Shown here in pieces: positions 44,721 to 53,252 of a stretch of 64,000 nucleotides of DNA; positions within the stretch are counted from its first letter, which is position 1; the number at the start of each line of letters is the position of its first letter. A program made the translations under genes and the position numbers. The notes beneath the pieces are model-generated. The model was not told where the DNA came from, did no database searches, and saw only the letters and a program-made list of their open reading frames with translations. The stretch covers positions 2,087,980-2,151,979 of the forward strand of contig NZ_SJPP01000001.1 of NCBI RefSeq assembly GCF_007860075.1, read 5' to 3'. This DNA comes from Symmachiella macrocystis. GTDB taxonomy: Bacteria > Planctomycetota > Planctomycetia > Planctomycetales > Planctomycetaceae.

Positions 44721-45920
44721 ATGGATTTTTCGATCCCGACAGATATTCAAGACATGCTCGCCAATGTGGGACAATTCCTCCGCGAGGAAGTGTATCCGTT
44801 GGAAGAACGCTTCGTCAGCGGCACGTTTGCCGATTTGGTCCCCACGCTCGAAGAGAAACGGACACGTGTCAAGGAGATGAAACTCTGGGCCCCTCAAGTG
44901 CCGGCCGAATATGGCGGCGTCGGCTTGGGGTTTATGCAACATGCGATGCTGAGCGAAGAACTAGGCCGCACTCCGATGGGACACTATGTCTTCAACTGCC
45001 AAGCTCCCGATGCGGGCAACATGGAAATTCTTGCTGAGTTTGGCACCGCTGCGCAAAAGGAACAATTCCTGTTGCCGTTGGCCGCCGGAAAGAGTCGCAG
45101 CTGCTTTGCCATGACCGAGCCGGAATGCGCCGGTTCGAATCCAGTCTGGATGAAAACCACAGCTGTCCGCGACGGCGACGAGTATGTCATTAACGGCCAC
45201 AAATGGTTTTCTTCTGCGGCCGATGGCGCTGCGTTTGCCGTCGCCATGGTTGTGACCAACCCCGACGCTGAGCCGCATCAGCGGGCCAGTCAAATCATCG
45301 TCCCTACCGATGTTCCCGGTTATCGCTGGATTCGCAACATTCCGGTGATGGGACATGCGGGAGATGGATGGCCCAGCCACAGTGAATTGCGTTTCGATAA
45401 CGTCCGCGTGCCGGTGTCCAATCTGCTGGGAGAAGAAGGGGCCGGTTTTTCCATCGCTCAAGCGCGATTGGGACCGGGCCGCATTCATCATTGCATGCGC
45501 TGGATCGGCATCTGCGAACGTAGCTTTGACCTGATGTGCCAGCGGGCTGCCACGCGGGAGTTGGCACCGGGAGATCCGCTCGGCAACCGGCAGACCGTTC
45601 AAAATTGGATCGCCGAAAGCCGCGCAGAAATCAACGCCGCCCGGCTGATGGTGCTGCATGCTGCTTGGAAGATTGACAACGAGGGGACCAAAGCAGCCCG
45701 TGAGGAAATCTCAGCGATCAAGTTTTACGTGGCCGGTGTTCTGATGGCGGTCGTCGACCGCGCGATCCAAGTTCACGGAGCTTTGGGCGTCAGCGACGAT
45801 ACGATCCTGCAATACTTCTATCGCCAAGAACGGGGCGCTCGCATTTATGATGGGCCAGACGAAGTGCACAAAACTGTTCTCGCCAAACGCGCGCTGCGGA
45901 GTTTCGGTATGAAAAAATAA
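44721..45920 (+). CDS. acyl-CoA dehydrogenase, ACAD10/11 type
   Basis: A 399-residue flavoenzyme with the FAD-binding C-F-A-M-T-E-P region and G-H-K-W-F-S-S-A. The C-terminal Y-D-G-P-D-E-V-H-K is characteristic of the ACAD10/ACAD11 branch. A ribosome binding site AGGAA precedes the ATG. In animals ACAD10/11 carry both an APH-like kinase domain and this dehydrogenase domain, and act on 4-hydroxyacyl-CoA via a phosphorylated intermediate. Here the two parts are adjacent genes, so a similar pathway is a reasonable inference. Confidence 0.93.
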   Translation: MDFSIPTDIQDMLANVGQFLREEVYPLEERFVSGTFADLVPTLEEKRTRVKEMKLWAPQVPAEYGGVGLGFMQHAMLSEELGRTPMGHYVFNCQAPDAGNMEILAEFGTAAQKEQFLLPLAAGKSRSCFAMTEPECAGSNPVWMKTTAVRDGDEYVINGHKWFSSAADGAAFAVAMVVTNPDAEPHQRASQIIVPTDVPGYRWIRNIPVMGHAGDGWPSHSELRFDNVRVPVSNLLGEEGAGFSIAQARLGPGRIHHCMRWIGICERSFDLMCQRAATRELAPGDPLGNRQTVQNWIAESRAEINAARLMVLHAAWKIDNEGTKAAREEISAIKFYVAGVLMAVVDRAIQVHGALGVSDDTILQYFYRQERGARIYDGPDEVHKTVLAKRALRSFGMKK

Positions 45921-45944
45921 TGTCACCCAGCATCAAACATTCCC

Positions 45945-45980
45945 CTCAAGCCTACAGCCTAAAACCTATAGCCTAAACCC
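45945..45980. repeat. short tandem repeat before the APH-type gene
   Basis: The stretch is built from imperfect AAGCCTA-CAGCCTA-AACCTA-TAGCCTA units, ending four bases before the ATG at 45984. It is the complement of the TAGGCTTTAG unit of the inverted repeat at 37742. No clear Shine-Dalgarno is left before that start. Confidence 0.65.
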
Positions 45981-45983
45981 CCT

Positions 45984-47054
45984 ATGTCCATTCACCTCGA
46001 TCAACCGGCGGATGTTCGCGAGGGCGAACAATTGGATACCGACAAACTTGGCGAGTATCTGCGCACTCATCTTCCCGATGCGTCGGGACCGTTGGTCGTG
46101 GAACAGTTTCCGTCCGGATTTTCGAATCTGACCTATCTGTTGCGGTTGGGGGATCGGGAACTGGTGCTACGGCGACCGCCATTTGGGAACCGTGTCAAAT
46201 CGGCGCACGATATGGGGCGTGAGTTTCGCGTCCTTTCTCAATTGTCCGGCGTCTATGACTTGGTGCCGCAGCCGTTGGTCTACTGCGATGATGACGACGT
46301 CCTCGGTGCTCCGTTCTATGTGATGCAGCGCTGCCAAGGGGTGATTTTGCGATCGCCGAAGCAGCAGAAATACGATTTAGATGCAGCGACGCTGCGCGGG
46401 CTGGGAGAGTCGTTCGTCGACAATTTGGCGGCGCTGCACGCCATTGATTTCGAAGCGGCCGGACTGGGCGACCTTGGCAAGCCGGAAGGATTCATTGAAC
46501 GGCAAGTCGCAGGCTGGACCAAGCGCTACCAACAGGCCCGCACCGATGATTTTCCCGAGATGGAAAATATCGCGCGGTGGTTGGCCGATCATATTCCTCC
46601 CTCGAGCGGCGTGTCGTTGATTCACAATGACTTCAAGTTCGACAACTTGGTGTTGGATCCGCAGGACCTGACAAAAATCATTGCCGTACTCGACTGGGAA
46701 ATGTGCACCTTGGGAGACCCGTTGTTGGACTTGGGGGTCTCATTGTCGTACTGGGTCCAGGAAGATGACGAGCCGGCGCTGAAAGCCTTCATTGCCGGGC
46801 CGACCAATTTGCCGGGGAATTTAACGCGGCTGGAGATTGTGCGTCGTTACCAAGAGGTTACCGGGCGCGATACTTCCGGAATTTTGTTTCATTATTGCTT
46901 CGGGCTGTTTAAGCTGGCAGTGATCGTGCAGCAGATTTATTACCGGTACGCCGAAGGGCATACGCGCGATCCTCGATTTGCCGGCTTGAATCGAGCAGTG
47001 GAGAGTTTAGGGGTCGCTGCCCTGCACGTGGCTGATCGCGGCGAGATGATTTGA
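45984..47054 (+). CDS. APH-type phosphotransferase (ACAD10/11 kinase-like)
   Basis: A 356-residue protein of the aminoglycoside-phosphotransferase/choline-kinase fold. It has G-F-S-N-L-T-Y-L-L near the N-terminus, the catalytic block H-N-D-F-K-F-D-N-L, and the metal-binding L-D-W-E-M-C-T-L-G-D-P-L-L-D-L. These are close to the kinase half of ACAD10/11. It follows the acyl-CoA dehydrogenase by 63 bases. Antibiotic phosphorylation is unlikely given the context. A hydroxyacyl-CoA kinase role is inferred. Confidence 0.92.
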   Translation: MSIHLDQPADVREGEQLDTDKLGEYLRTHLPDASGPLVVEQFPSGFSNLTYLLRLGDRELVLRRPPFGNRVKSAHDMGREFRVLSQLSGVYDLVPQPLVYCDDDDVLGAPFYVMQRCQGVILRSPKQQKYDLDAATLRGLGESFVDNLAALHAIDFEAAGLGDLGKPEGFIERQVAGWTKRYQQARTDDFPEMENIARWLADHIPPSSGVSLIHNDFKFDNLVLDPQDLTKIIAVLDWEMCTLGDPLLDLGVSLSYWVQEDDEPALKAFIAGPTNLPGNLTRLEIVRRYQEVTGRDTSGILFHYCFGLFKLAVIVQQIYYRYAEGHTRDPRFAGLNRAVESLGVAALHVADRGEMI

Positions 47055-47182
47055 CCGCGGTGGCAAGGTTTTCGCGAGTGAGGGCGTGTCGGTGCGAATG
47101 GGGAGGAGTTTCCAAAAATTGTCGAATTCCTCACTTTTTTGTAGACAAACCGGCCCAGCAATGGCATCTATGGAAGTAGAAC

Positions 47183-47752
47183 ATGATGGACGCATCTACC
47201 TCACATTTCTCGGTTTGCGTCGCTGAGTTTGCTCGGCAGCTCGGCCAGGGAGAAATGTGCGCGCTGGCTAAACTCTATGATTACACGGCGTCACGGCTGT
47301 TGCGCTACGCGGAAACGTTGACGCGGAACAGAGAAGACGCCGAAGACGCGCTGCAAGCGGCCATGGTGCGAATGACGTTGCGGCCCAAGGCTTTGGCCGG
47401 AGCGGATCATCCTTGGCCCTACTTTTTGAAGGTTGTCCGCAATGAAGCGTTGAAGATTCTACGGAAGAAACGCGCAGCCTGTTCCTTGGCGACGGTGGCT
47501 CCGATCGGTGTGACCGAGAGTTGCCAACTCGACCAGCAAGAAGCCAATGCACAAATCCGAGCTGCGATTCGCGAACTACCTCCCGCACAAGGCGAGGTCG
47601 TTGTACTAAAAATCTGGGAAGGGATGACGTTTTTGGAAATTGCCGAAGTCCTCGGTGAATCTCCCAACACCGCCGCCAGCCGATATCGCTATGCGCTTGA
47701 AAAACTTACTCATCTTCTGCAGCCCATGGCAAATGAGGTCACCTATGCGTGA
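47183..47752 (+). CDS. ECF RNA polymerase sigma factor
   Basis: A 189-residue sigma-70 family protein. Region 2 has N-R-E-D-A-E-D-A-L-Q-A-A-M-V-R-M, and W-P-Y-F-L-K-V-V-R-N-E follows. The region 4 helix-turn-helix has M-T-F-L-E-I-A-E-V-L-G-E-S-P-N-T-A-A-S-R. Two ATG codons (47183 and 47186) are possible. The stop overlaps the next start by eight bases. Confidence 0.92.
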   Translation: MMDASTSHFSVCVAEFARQLGQGEMCALAKLYDYTASRLLRYAETLTRNREDAEDALQAAMVRMTLRPKALAGADHPWPYFLKVVRNEALKILRKKRAACSLATVAPIGVTESCQLDQQEANAQIRAAIRELPPAQGEVVVLKIWEGMTFLEIAEVLGESPNTAASRYRYALEKLTHLLQPMANEVTYA

Positions 47753-48137
47753 CAAGCAATTCAGCAATATCGAGCAGATGATTTTCGCGGCCCGTGATTA
47801 TCCCGAGCCTTCGTCGGCATTGCGTCGTCAAGCACTCGCCAAATCGGTCCGCGCCTATCATGAGCGCGCACAGCGTCGCCGCGTCTGGGTCGCAGCGGCC
47901 TTGTTGTTTGGCGTGATTTGGACAGCCGGATCAGCACAACGTCTCCTGGCCCAACCGGCACGCGCTTTTGTCGACCGGCAGCAGACGCAACTGGAGGACA
48001 ACGCCGACTGGTTGTCGGAGTCGGCCGGCTCTCACGGGGACGAATGGGGAACAGTCGAGCGATCATTTCAGTCGCGCTTCAAACAGTCGCGGATTCTGAG
48101 AGCGGCACTCGGTACACCCACGGCGCCCGGATCGTAA
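47745..48137 (+). CDS. small single-span membrane protein paired with the sigma factor
   Basis: A 130-residue protein. Its ATG lies within the last codons of the sigma gene, with GAGGT before it, so the two are probably translated together. Residues ~1-40 are cytoplasmic and basic, one membrane helix (A-A-L-L-F-G-V-I-W-T-A-G) follows, and ~70 extracytoplasmic residues end the protein. Position suggests an anti-sigma or sensor subunit. No zinc motif is seen and I recognise no family. Confidence 0.72.
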   Translation: MRDKQFSNIEQMIFAARDYPEPSSALRRQALAKSVRAYHERAQRRRVWVAAALLFGVIWTAGSAQRLLAQPARAFVDRQQTQLEDNADWLSESAGSHGDEWGTVERSFQSRFKQSRILRAALGTPTAPGS

Positions 48138-48207
48138 GCGCAAACCCTCGGCTGTTGTGCCGGATTGTTGCCGCTGCAATCAAACCAGCCAAGCTAGTTC
48201 TGCGAGG

Positions 48208-50397
48208 TCATTCGGCGGATGTGGTTCCGGCCAACTCTCGGATGAGGCCGAATAGCTCTTCGCGTTGGATTGGCTTAGTTGTGTATTCATCGCAACCGGC
48301 GTCGAGGCATTTTTGCCGGTCGGTTTTCATGGCATGGGCGGTCAAAGCAATGATCGGTCGGCGGTATTCGGCTTCACGGAGTTTGGTTGCAGCCGTATAG
48401 CCATCCATGACCGGCATTTGCATATCCATCAAAATGACATCGAACGGCTCGCCGGCCGCAACCGCTTCTAAAGCTGCGTTGAGTGCCAACTCGCCGTTGT
48501 CGACGACTGTCACTTCCATGCCCGCTTTTTTGAGTAGAAAACTGATCAGCCGTTGATTGTCAGGACCATCCTCGGCCAACAAAACGCGGCATTGCAGCCC
48601 CTGCTGAGATAACGAACAACGCGCAGCGGGTCGTTTTTCCGAATCAACGTTCGCTGTCGTGGCATCGGTTAGGAGTCGCACATTGTTCAAGTCACCGGTG
48701 GCGACGGAAACTCGAAATGTACTCCCCTGCCCCTGTTCGCTCTCGACCATGATTTGGCCGCCCAGCATCTCCGAAAGCCGATGCGAGATGGCCAAGCCAA
48801 GCCCTGTTCCGCCGAAACGACGTGTGACGGACGAATCCGCTTGAGCAAATGGTTTGAATAGTCGATCCATCTGATCTGGCGTGATGCCAATACCGGTGTC
48901 GATGACTTCAAACATCAATTTCGGGGAAGACGTATTTTGGCCAGCCAGTTCCATGGCAATTTTGACGCCTCCAGTCTCAGTGAATTTGATTGCGTTGCCG
49001 ACAAGATTCACCAAAATTTGCCGCAACCGTGTGGGGTCAGATTTAATGGATTCGGGAATCGGTCCACGGCATTCGATGTCAAGAGTTAATCGCTTGGGAA
49101 CAGCGCGGACACTCATCAATGAGGTGACGTCTCGAACAATCTGAATGGGGTCGACCGACATTAATTCGACTTCAATCTTTCCCGATTCAATTTTTGACAA
49201 ATCCAGGATGTCATTGATGATTTCGAGCAGATAGGTACCGTTACGCAGGATAGTGTTGATGGCTTCGATCTGGTCTGGGTGAGCGTTGCTTTCCCGCAGA
49301 ACTTCGGCAAATCCTAAAATTGCGGTCATCGGAGTACGAATTTCGTGGCTCATGTTCGCCAGAAACTCGCTTTTGGCTTTATTGATCGCCTCCAACCGTT
49401 CGGTTTGCGAGCGGATAAGTTGTTCGGTTTCCTTTTGTTGGGTCACGTCACGCATGATGACGGTAAACAGGCAGCCGCTTTCGATCTTGACTGAACTGAC
49501 TGCAAAGTGCATGGGAAACTCAGAGTCGTTTAGACGCTTAGCGGTGAACTCATGATCCACACATTTCACATGACTCGATTCCGTAGAACCGAACCCGCCT
49601 TCGGCTAAGATCCATTGCACCGATTCGCCCAGCAACACCGACACGTGCATGCCGACGACTTGATCTTGGGAATACCCGAACATGGAATCGGCAACACGGT
49701 TACACGATTGAATCACCCCATCGCGATCAAACGTAACAATGCCGTCAGGAGCTGTATCCAAAATCGAACGCGTTTCCGCTTCACTGACCATCAAGTCACG
49801 AGTCCGCGCATCGACCTCCATTCTCAATTGCGTGGCATATCGCTGATGCTCGCGCATTCGCGCGTCGCTTTCGTTGAGATTCATTTCAACGATGCGCAAG
49901 TGTTCTTCTTGAAACGCGCGATGCTGCTGTTCCATCTGCTTGGTCCGCGCCTCGGATTCCACAGCGGCTTCGGTTTGTTCGCTGACAGTCATGACCGCTG
50001 TCCCCGCAGCGCGAATCCACGGCAACTGCTGCCGTATTTGTTCGGCTTCGAATTCGACAGCAGGCGTATGACTGAACTCGGCTACCAGAAAACCGGTGGG
50101 CAACCCTTGATGCCCCAACGGCACCGCTAATTGAGCGCGGCCATCGTGATTGGTTGACCACTTGTGCCCATCACAGGACGAATCCATGGTCCCCAAACCG
50201 GCACTGGTGTCTTCTGCGGACTCCAAATCCATCGACGGCCAACTCGCACGGCAGCGACCATCGGTATCCCACACGGACAGTTGCCGGATATCGAACGGTT
50301 CTAACGCCGCCTGGATCAACTCCAAACAGGATTGCGACTCGCTTTTCGCCGTGTCACACCCAAAGATTTCATCGGTTAGTAAATCCACGTTAGACAT
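48208..50397 (-). CDS. hybrid sensor histidine kinase
   Basis: A 729-residue protein without membrane segments. Residues ~20-135 may form a GAF-like sensor, a coiled coil runs ~140-210, and a PAS domain lies at ~210-325 ([12 protein letters not shown]). The HisKA H-box is M-S-H-E-I-R-T-P-M (H351). The HATPase has N-A-I-K-F-T and D-T-G-I-G-I-T-P, and [10 protein letters not shown]. The C-terminal receiver carries [11 protein letters not shown], with D658 as phospho-acceptor. There is no output domain, so phosphotransfer to another protein is likely. The HDOD gene lies just upstream on the same strand. Confidence 0.94.
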   Translation of the reverse strand: MSNVDLLTDEIFGCDTAKSESQSCLELIQAALEPFDIRQLSVWDTDGRCRASWPSMDLESAEDTSAGLGTMDSSCDGHKWSTNHDGRAQLAVPLGHQGLPTGFLVAEFSHTPAVEFEAEQIRQQLPWIRAAGTAVMTVSEQTEAAVESEARTKQMEQQHRAFQEEHLRIVEMNLNESDARMREHQRYATQLRMEVDARTRDLMVSEAETRSILDTAPDGIVTFDRDGVIQSCNRVADSMFGYSQDQVVGMHVSVLLGESVQWILAEGGFGSTESSHVKCVDHEFTAKRLNDSEFPMHFAVSSVKIESGCLFTVIMRDVTQQKETEQLIRSQTERLEAINKAKSEFLANMSHEIRTPMTAILGFAEVLRESNAHPDQIEAINTILRNGTYLLEIINDILDLSKIESGKIEVELMSVDPIQIVRDVTSLMSVRAVPKRLTLDIECRGPIPESIKSDPTRLRQILVNLVGNAIKFTETGGVKIAMELAGQNTSSPKLMFEVIDTGIGITPDQMDRLFKPFAQADSSVTRRFGGTGLGLAISHRLSEMLGGQIMVESEQGQGSTFRVSVATGDLNNVRLLTDATTANVDSEKRPAARCSLSQQGLQCRVLLAEDGPDNQRLISFLLKKAGMEVTVVDNGELALNAALEAVAAGEPFDVILMDMQMPVMDGYTAATKLREAEYRRPIIALTAHAMKTDRQKCLDAGCDEYTTKPIQREELFGLIRELAGTTSAE

Positions 50398-50409
50398 CGT
50401 CAGCCCCGG

Positions 50410-51288
50410 TTAGAGTTCGTATAGGTCTCGTGATTTTTCAAGCTCTATGTCAAGATCTTGAAACAAGACCTTCAATTCATTTCGCCCAATAGAGAGTGCG
50501 GCGAACGTCTCACCCGCAGGGGCGGGGATGTTCATCAACCCCATGGCGGTGATGTTCTTTTTCGTACAGAAGAAATTCGCGACTTCGACAGCTTGTGCGA
50601 TGGGACGAACTTCGGGATCGCAACGCGACGTATCATGGTGGTATTTGATCGTTTGCAGCACACTCGTGGGAAAACCCCATCTCTGGGACACTTCGGAACC
50701 AAGCTGTGTGTGGTCAAAACCCAAGATGCGGCGTTCGGTGACTAAGGTTGGTTCCTCGGTAGAGATGGCTTCAACTACCTCGAGAAACCCTTTGTGATTG
50801 TGCTGATCCATTAATACAATCCCGATGTCATGCAAAAGCCCGCACATGTACGCTTCGTCGAATTCTTGAATTCCACTCCGCGAGGCGATCATTCGTGATG
50901 CCACTGCGACACAGACAAGGTGTTTCCACAGTGCGGCGCGGCTGTAGGTGCCGATGTTGGTTTTGTCCTTAAAGATTTGCGCAATCGATGCCGTGACTGC
51001 CAAATCCTTGACGGCGTTGAATCCCAGCAGCGCGATGGCGCGATGGATGCTGTCGACGCGCGTGCTCAAACCATAGGCAGATGAATTGGCGGTTCGCAAA
51101 ATCCGTGCGACCAATGCGGGATCGCTTTCAACAATCAACCGCAAATCGGCGACTGCCGAATCTGGGGAACTGACAACTTCAATCACGCGCATCGCGATAT
51201 CGGGAAGACTTGAAATCTCGTCGATTCGCTTCACGAGTCGATCCAGCGCCGCCATTTGCTCGCTGAGTGTCATCGTACTACCGACCAT
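50410..51288 (-). CDS. HDOD domain protein
   Basis: The ATG at 51288 follows GAGGGA and is preferred to the upstream start at 51303; the product is 292 residues. It has the HDOD pattern L-P-x-I-A-M-R-V-I, then L-V-A-R-I-L-R-T-A-N-S-S, typical of this HD-related domain. Y-M-C-G-L-L-H-D-I-G resembles an HD site. HDOD proteins act in signalling, often in motility or cyclic nucleotide pathways. It is 12 bases before the hybrid kinase, so the pair is probably an operon. Confidence 0.9.
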   Translation of the reverse strand: MVGSTMTLSEQMAALDRLVKRIDEISSLPDIAMRVIEVVSSPDSAVADLRLIVESDPALVARILRTANSSAYGLSTRVDSIHRAIALLGFNAVKDLAVTASIAQIFKDKTNIGTYSRAALWKHLVCVAVASRMIASRSGIQEFDEAYMCGLLHDIGIVLMDQHNHKGFLEVVEAISTEEPTLVTERRILGFDHTQLGSEVSQRWGFPTSVLQTIKYHHDTSRCDPEVRPIAQAVEVANFFCTKKNITAMGLMNIPAPAGETFAALSIGRNELKVLFQDLDIELEKSRDLYEL

Positions 51289-51303
51289 GGTTTTCCCTCG
51301 CAC

Positions 51304-51657
51304 CTAAAAAATCACTGCTTTTTAGTGGATTGGATCCTTTCCGACCCCATTAAAGTTACTGGCTAGAATTTGGCGCTTATTCTGCACAGACTGACGTTCG
51401 GCGCTTTTCCATGATGTGTCATCAATGACAACTTAGGATACGTTTCAAAGCACTGACGTTCAGGACAGAGGAATGTGTTGAGATATGGCATCATGTCGTA
51501 AACCGTAGGGAATATGACGGTTGAAACTCCGCCGACCCCCCGGTAGAACTACCTATTTGAGTAGATCCCTCAAAGATTTGGGTGAGTCATAACGGTAGTT
51601 GGAGTCTTGTCAGAGTGGTGGACGGAGCAGGAATACGTCCCCTCTTGGGAGTTGCGC
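51304..51657. other. divergent intergenic region with a small inverted repeat
   Basis: About 350 bases separate the HDOD gene (minus) and the SUI1 gene (plus). TGTCAT-CA-ATGACA is an inverted repeat at 51417-51430, and ACTGACGTTC occurs twice (near 51390 and 51453). These may be regulator sites for either gene. An in-frame TTG at 51607 could extend the SUI1 gene upstream. Confidence 0.45.
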
Positions 51658-51999
51658 ATGCATTTATTCGAAGGAACCCAGTGGGACCGCCCGCCGCATT
51701 GCCCGCAGTGTGAGCAACTCGAGGCGGACTGTACCTGTCCGCCGCCTGAAGTGGAAATTGTGCCGCCGGGAAAACAGACCGCCAAACTAGCGGTCGAAAA
51801 GCGGCGCAAAGGCAAAGTCGTGACCGTGATCCGCAATCTCAATGATGAAGCGGACCATCTGCCGCAGTTGCTGAAGAAAGTCAAATCCGCTTGCGGCGCC
51901 GGCGGGACGCTCAAAGAGGGGGCCATTGAAATCCAAGGCCGTCAATTGGATCGGGTCCGCGACGTATTGACGACTTTGGGTTATCGCACGCAAGGCTGA
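51658..51999 (+). CDS. bacterial SUI1/eIF1-type translation factor
   Basis: From the ATG at 51658 the product is 113 residues and begins M-H-L-F-E-G-T, which fits my recollection of planctomycete homologs; GGGAG precedes it. Cysteines at 15, 18, 25 and 27 could form a zinc ribbon. The SUI1 domain has K-R-R-K-G-K-V-V-T-V-I-R-N-L and G-A-G-G-T-L-K-E-G-A-I-E-I-Q-G. Its eukaryotic relatives check start codons. The bacterial role is not well defined. The TTG at 51607 would add 17 residues. Confidence 0.9.
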   Translation: MHLFEGTQWDRPPHCPQCEQLEADCTCPPPEVEIVPPGKQTAKLAVEKRRKGKVVTVIRNLNDEADHLPQLLKKVKSACGAGGTLKEGAIEIQGRQLDRVRDVLTTLGYRTQG

Positions 52000-52106
52000 G
52001 TACGGTACGGTTCCCGGCGACATTGCCGAGACGACGTCGCTGGCCGTCACGGCAGGTGCTTCGCCCCACCCCATTCTCAAGACACGCTCCTCGATTGGGT
52101 GCCCGG

Positions 52107-53180
52107 TCAGGCTGCAGAGGCGGCTTTGTTGTTGAGGCGGTAGACGTAAGCCAAAATTTCGGCGACCGCTTCGTAGAGATCGACCGGAACGGCTTGGCCC
52201 GGTTTGATGTTTTTGTAGAGCGCTTGCGCGAGCGGCTTTTTCTCAACAATGGGGACGCCATGTTGGGCGGCGAGTTGCCGGATGCGGGCGGCGAATTCTC
52301 CGGCTCCTTTGGCGACAACAATCGGCGCGTCCATGTTCTCTGCGTCGTACTTGATGGCAACGGCCAATTCGGTGGGATTGGTTACGACCACGTCGGCTTC
52401 CTGCACTTGGCGTAATTCCTGCGAAGTGGCTAATTTGCGATGAGCCTCTTTGCGCCGCTGCCGTATGTGCGGATCGCCATCCATGTTTTTCATTTCCTCA
52501 CGGACCTCTTGTTTGGTCATCATGAGGTCTTTATTGAATTTCCACAGTTGGAATCCATAGTCGAGCATCGCCAAAATGATTAGCGCAGCGGCCAGTTGAA
52601 ATGCTAAGGTCACCATCGACGCGCCGATGTCGGCGAAGAAAATACCGGTTTCAAAATTGATGGTCTCCAAAAAATGTCCCATCTGTTCGGTGACGAACCA
52701 GCCGGCAATGGTGGCGACGATGGCGATTTTCCCGATACTGACTGCCAACTTCACCAAACCGGTGATCGACAAAATTCGTTTGGCCCCCTCCAGTGGATTC
52801 AACCTGGAGAATTTGGGAATCAGCGGTTCGGTGGTGGCGAAGAAGCCAACTTGCACCAGGTTTAATACGAGCGCAGCGGCTGCCATGGCGACCATGAACG
52901 GCAGGATGCCTGTCGCCAACAGAGAAAAGACATCCCACAACAGTTTAGAGATCAACGGAGCATCGACAGTTTCCCAATCGCGGGGAGCAAGAAACATCCT
53001 CAGCACTTTCACAAGGGCTTCGACGAGACCCGGCCCCAGAAACTTCAAACTCGCGGCTGCCGCCAACAACAAACCGGCGGTATTCAGGTCCTGACTGCGC
53101 GCAACGTTTCCCTTTTCGCGGGTTTGACTCCGCTTGCGATCTGTTGGTTCTTCTGTCTTGTCACCAAGATCGTCCGCCAT
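52107..53180 (-). CDS. flhB: flagellar export protein FlhB
   Basis: A 357-residue protein with E-K-T-E-E-P-T-type start (D-K-T-E-E-P-T-D-R-K-R), four membrane helices and the cytoplasmic FlhB/YscU domain. The autocleavage motif N-P-T-H appears as N268-P-T-E271, so the last residue differs. The following L-A-V-A-I-K-Y is typical. FlhB switches the export apparatus from hook to filament substrates after self-cleavage. The gene is downstream of fliR, at the 3' end of the flagellar cluster. Confidence 0.96.
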   Translation of the reverse strand: MADDLGDKTEEPTDRKRSQTREKGNVARSQDLNTAGLLLAAAASLKFLGPGLVEALVKVLRMFLAPRDWETVDAPLISKLLWDVFSLLATGILPFMVAMAAAALVLNLVQVGFFATTEPLIPKFSRLNPLEGAKRILSITGLVKLAVSIGKIAIVATIAGWFVTEQMGHFLETINFETGIFFADIGASMVTLAFQLAAALIILAMLDYGFQLWKFNKDLMMTKQEVREEMKNMDGDPHIRQRRKEAHRKLATSQELRQVQEADVVVTNPTELAVAIKYDAENMDAPIVVAKGAGEFAARIRQLAAQHGVPIVEKKPLAQALYKNIKPGQAVPVDLYEAVAEILAYVYRLNNKAASAA

Positions 53181-53252
53181 GAATCAGATTCCGCCGCAGC
53201 GCAACAAGGTGAAGAGGATTGTGTGGTACGGGTAACCGCCTGACGTGGTTTT

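Noticed and set aside
44961-45659. 232-codon minus-strand ORF
   Set aside because: It is antisense to the acyl-CoA dehydrogenase, which has clear family motifs.
45984-47054. Aminoglycoside resistance gene
   Set aside because: The fold is APH-like, but the neighbours and the close match to the ACAD10/11 kinase half point to metabolism.
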